Origin: Bacteroidia bacterium
GTDB lineage: Bacteria; Planctomycetota; Phycisphaerae; Phycisphaerales; SM1A02
Assembly: GCA_030054235.1 (NCBI GenBank)
Contig: JASGCG010000012.1
Coordinates: forward strand, 1-14,291
Reading direction: 5' to 3'
DNA: 14,291 nucleotides
The translations under genes were made by a program, and so were the position numbers. The notes under the pieces were generated by a model. It saw only the letters and a program-made list of their open reading frames with translations, was not told where the DNA came from and ran no database searches. This document shows positions 12,224 through 14,291 of this stretch, piece after piece (position 1 is the first letter of the stretch; every line of letters starts with the position of its first letter).

Positions 12224-13732
12224 TCAGTTCGCTCGATGCACGATGTCGCCGCCCATGATGGTCATGAGCACGCGCGGCGGTGCGTTCACCCAGTCAGCCG
12301 TACGCGGGTCGCGATCGAGGATCGTGAGGTCGGCGGGCGCGCCGGCGCGGAGCGAGCCGCATCCAGCAGGGAATCCGAGCGAGGTCGCGGCGTCGAGCGT
12401 GTAGGCGCGCAGGGCTTCGAGGGGCGTGAGCGACTGCTCCGCAGCCACGACGGCCCCGGTGCGGTCGATCCCGGTGATCGCCGCGCGCATGCCGGCGATC
12501 GGGCAACAGGTCACGATCGGCCAGTCGCTGCCGAAGACCAGCCGCGCGCCGGCGCTGGCGAAGTCACGGAAGCGGAAGAAGCGCTCCATCCGCGATGGAC
12601 CGAGCCGTGAGGGTGCGCTCGGGGCGTCATCGGCCTTGTGCAGAGGCTGCATGCTGATGATCCGACCGGCGCAGCGCGCGATGTCCTCTGCACGCGCCGT
12701 CTGCGCATGCTCGATCCGGCCCATCTTCCGTTCGTCACGCTCGAGTGCATCGAGCGCTGCCGTCAGGGCGGCATCGCCGATTGCGTGCATGCTCGGGCTC
12801 AGTCCGTTGGCCAGGACATGCTCCGCCCAGTCGCGCAGCAGGCCATCGGCGGCAAGCTCGGTCCAGAGCCCGCACGTGGACGGTTCGTCCATGTACGGGG
12901 CGTGCATGCGCGCGGTGCGCGAGCCGAGCGTGCCGTCGATGAAGCTCTTGAAGCCCACCACCCAAAGACGGTCGGTGCCGTCGAAGGTCACGCCCTGCGT
13001 GACATCGAGGGGCCAATCACGGTTCAGGAGCGTGATCGCCATGCGCAACGGCAGATCATGACGACGCGGGGCAAGGACGTGCTCGAGGTCGACGCCGTAC
13101 TCCATGCTGCCCGCGCCGGTCACGCCCAAGGCATGCAGGTGACGCACCGCGGCGTCGAGCGCGGCGCGGCGCACGTCCACCCCCGGTGCGGGGATCGCTG
13201 GCTTGGCGATGTGCCACGCGGCAGCTTCGCGCAGCACGCCCGTCGGCATGCCTGCAGCATCGCGCACGATCTCGCCGCCCTCAGGGGTCGACGAGAGATC
13301 GAGCTGAGCCAAGACGCTGCGGCTGACCACGCAGGCGTGGTGATCCATGCGCCAGGCCACGACGTGGCGACCGTCGAGTCCGTCGAACCAGGCTGCGGTT
13401 GGCTGTTCTCCGCCCCAGCGATCCTCGTTCCAGCCTTGGGCGATGAGCCAGCGACCGGCCTCGAGCGTGGCGTGACGGGCACGCAGGAGGCGCTCGACCT
13501 CTTCTCGGCTGGTGCACGACGCGAGGTCGAGCATCTCCAGGCCGAGGCCGCCCAGGATCAGGTGCAGGTGGCCGTCGATGAGACCCGGCACGGCGAACGC
13601 GCCCGGCGGCAGATCGATGGTGGGGGAGCCCGGATCACGATCGGTGAGCATGCCGTCCGACCAGCGCAGGCCGTGACGATCGCCCGAGGCCGGACACCAC
13701 GCTGGAATGTCGATCGAAGCTGCAGCGGCCAT
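12224..13732 (-). CDS. Amidohydrolase of the YtcJ-like family
   Basis: A 502-residue metal-dependent hydrolase of the amidohydrolase superfamily (Amidohydro_3/YtcJ type). Seen: PGLIDGHLH with metal ligands H55 and H57, the YtcJ-like RMDHHACVVS, GFKSFIDGTLGSRTA with the bridging-lysine candidate, SMHAIGDAA, RIEHAQ, and FGSDWPI with the catalytic Asp, ending in the small beta-sandwich returning strand (ADLTILDRDP). There is no signal peptide, so it is cytoplasmic. The substrate is not predictable; members act on N-substituted formamides and various amides. The ATG at 13732 has no Shine-Dalgarno but a TAGGAT -10 six nt upstream. It is divergent from the lipoprotein gene across only 17 bp, which suggests shared control. 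Confidence 0.92.
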   Translation of the reverse strand: MAAAASIDIPAWCPASGDRHGLRWSDGMLTDRDPGSPTIDLPPGAFAVPGLIDGHLHLILGGLGLEMLDLASCTSREEVERLLRARHATLEAGRWLIAQGWNEDRWGGEQPTAAWFDGLDGRHVVAWRMDHHACVVSRSVLAQLDLSSTPEGGEIVRDAAGMPTGVLREAAAWHIAKPAIPAPGVDVRRAALDAAVRHLHALGVTGAGSMEYGVDLEHVLAPRRHDLPLRMAITLLNRDWPLDVTQGVTFDGTDRLWVVGFKSFIDGTLGSRTARMHAPYMDEPSTCGLWTELAADGLLRDWAEHVLANGLSPSMHAIGDAALTAALDALERDERKMGRIEHAQTARAEDIARCAGRIISMQPLHKADDAPSAPSRLGPSRMERFFRFRDFASAGARLVFGSDWPIVTCCPIAGMRAAITGIDRTGAVVAAEQSLTPLEALRAYTLDAATSLGFPAGCGSLRAGAPADLTILDRDPRTADWVNAPPRVLMTIMGGDIVHRAN

Positions 13733-13737
13733 CGCCC

Positions 13738-13744
13738 TATCCTA
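13738..13744. promoter_or_regulatory. Symmetric -10 core serving two divergent leaderless genes
   Basis: The 7-mer TATCCTA contains TATCCT on the plus strand (13738-13743; same hexamer as the rplM -10) and TAGGAT on the minus strand (13744-13739). Each hexamer is followed by exactly 6 nt and then an ATG (plus 13750, minus 13732). The two start codons are 18 bp apart, the spacing expected for two start sites fired from overlapping -10s. There is no room for a Shine-Dalgarno in a normal leader for either gene. Confidence 0.6.
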
Positions 13745-13749
13745 GAAGC

Positions 13750-14291
13750 ATGAACGCTCGACGCATCGCGCTCCATGCTTCGCTCCTCGCATCGCTGGCG
13801 ACCGTGGCCTGCAGTGATGCGCAGCCCAAGCCGCCTGCACCGGCGGGCCCCAAGCCGCCCGCGGCGAGGGCGCCAGCGGCCGCGGGCGAGGCGGCAGCGC
13901 CAGCCGTTGCAGGTGCCTCGACGAACGATGCGCCCAGTGCAGCACCATCGTGGCCGCTGAGCAGCGCAACGAGCGACGCCACCGTCATCGAAGTGGGCGG
14001 GCTGAGCTTCCCCAAGCCCACGACCTGGCAATGGCAGTTGCCCACGATGCAGTTCCGCACGCTGCAGTACTCGGTGCCCGGACCCGGCGGCGAGGATGGT
14101 GGCGCGGCTGAGCTCGTGGTGAGCCTCTTCGCTGGCGGCGATGGCGGACCGATCGATGCCAACATCGAGCGTTGGGTGCGCCAGTTCCGTGGCAGCGACG
14201 GCGGTGCGATCGTTCCAGTGCGCGAGGACATCACGGTCGCCGGCATGAAGGTGGCGCTGATCGAAATCAAGGGCGCGTACCAAGGCATGGT
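13750..14291 (+). CDS. Putative secreted lipoprotein, 3' end outside window
   Basis: An open frame of 180 codons that runs off the right edge. Residues 1-21 form a signal peptide (RR, then a hydrophobic LHASLLASLATVA) with a candidate lipidated cysteine C21 in TVAC, an atypical lipobox since -3 is Thr. A Pro/Ala-rich linker follows (about 25-70). A globular start then contains GLSFPKPTTWQWQLP, MQFRTLQYSVP, AELVVSLFAGGDGG, IDANIERWVRQFR and a VREDITVAGMKVALIEIKG hairpin. I recall uncharacterised planctomycete proteins with this W..P..MR, GGxxANIxRW pattern, but no function. It is divergent from the amidohydrolase. Confidence 0.75.
   Translation, partial: MNARRIALHASLLASLATVACSDAQPKPPAPAGPKPPAARAPAAAGEAAAPAVAGASTNDAPSAAPSWPLSSATSDATVIEVGGLSFPKPTTWQWQLPTMQFRTLQYSVPGPGGEDGGAAELVVSLFAGGDGGPIDANIERWVRQFRGSDGGAIVPVREDITVAGMKVALIEIKGAYQGM

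Noticed and set aside
12638..13753. A 371-codon plus-strand frame
   Set aside because: Shadow of the amidohydrolase; no domain recognised and its end overlaps the divergent promoter.
1..14291. CRISPR array, tRNA or rRNA gene, IS element or prophage
   Set aside because: No regularly spaced repeats, no cloverleaf-like sequence noticed, and no transposase, integrase or phage genes; gene content is chromosomal core and housekeeping.

Overview
The window is GC-rich, uses its coding capacity densely and carries about 14 protein genes in short operons. The gene repertoire, several protein sequences, and above all a multi-HTH sigma-70-like protein of a kind I associate with planctomycetes, suggest a planctomycete, probably of the Phycisphaerae. 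That assignment is an inference from recognition, not a search. I see no tRNA or rRNA gene, IS element, phage gene or CRISPR array.

Layout. (1) 56-2383, minus: a DEAD-box-type RNA helicase (Walker B reads DEVD) followed 3 nt later by pseudouridine-5'-phosphate glycosidase (psuG). (2) 2455-5322, plus: alanine racemase (alr), then 6 nt later a 538-residue, apparently degenerate sigma-70-like protein. (3) 5419-6345, minus: rplM-rpsI behind a good sigma-70 promoter, separated from the preceding convergent gene by a 9-bp GC hairpin. (4) 6543-8731, plus: a membrane CPBP/Abi metalloprotease and an HNH endonuclease whose Shine-Dalgarno lies partly inside a perfect 9-bp hairpin. (5) 8773-11314, minus: the operon rpsP-trmD-rplS-queD-hypothetical, without rimM. 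(6) 11554-12213, plus: a site-2 (M50) intramembrane protease. (7) 12224-13732, minus: a YtcJ-like amidohydrolase. (8) 13750 to the window end, plus: an incomplete putative lipoprotein.

The core theme is RNA and translation: three r-protein operon segments, TrmD (m1G37) and QueD (queuosine 34 pathway) in one transcript, an RNA helicase with a pseudouridine-salvage enzyme, plus a cell-wall gene and two intramembrane proteases.

The most interesting signals are in the short intergenic regions. Two divergent gene pairs (helicase/alr and amidohydrolase/lipoprotein) each carry one near-symmetric 7-bp core (GATACTA, TATCCTA) that gives a -10 hexamer on both strands with identical one-base offset. 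In the second pair the start codons lie exactly where transcripts would begin, 18 bp apart, so both mRNAs are predicted to be leaderless. The CPBP and site-2 protease genes show the same -10-to-ATG spacing. The degenerate sigma-like protein beside alr is the best candidate for unusual biology. No promoter or start site here has been tested; all are read from sequence.
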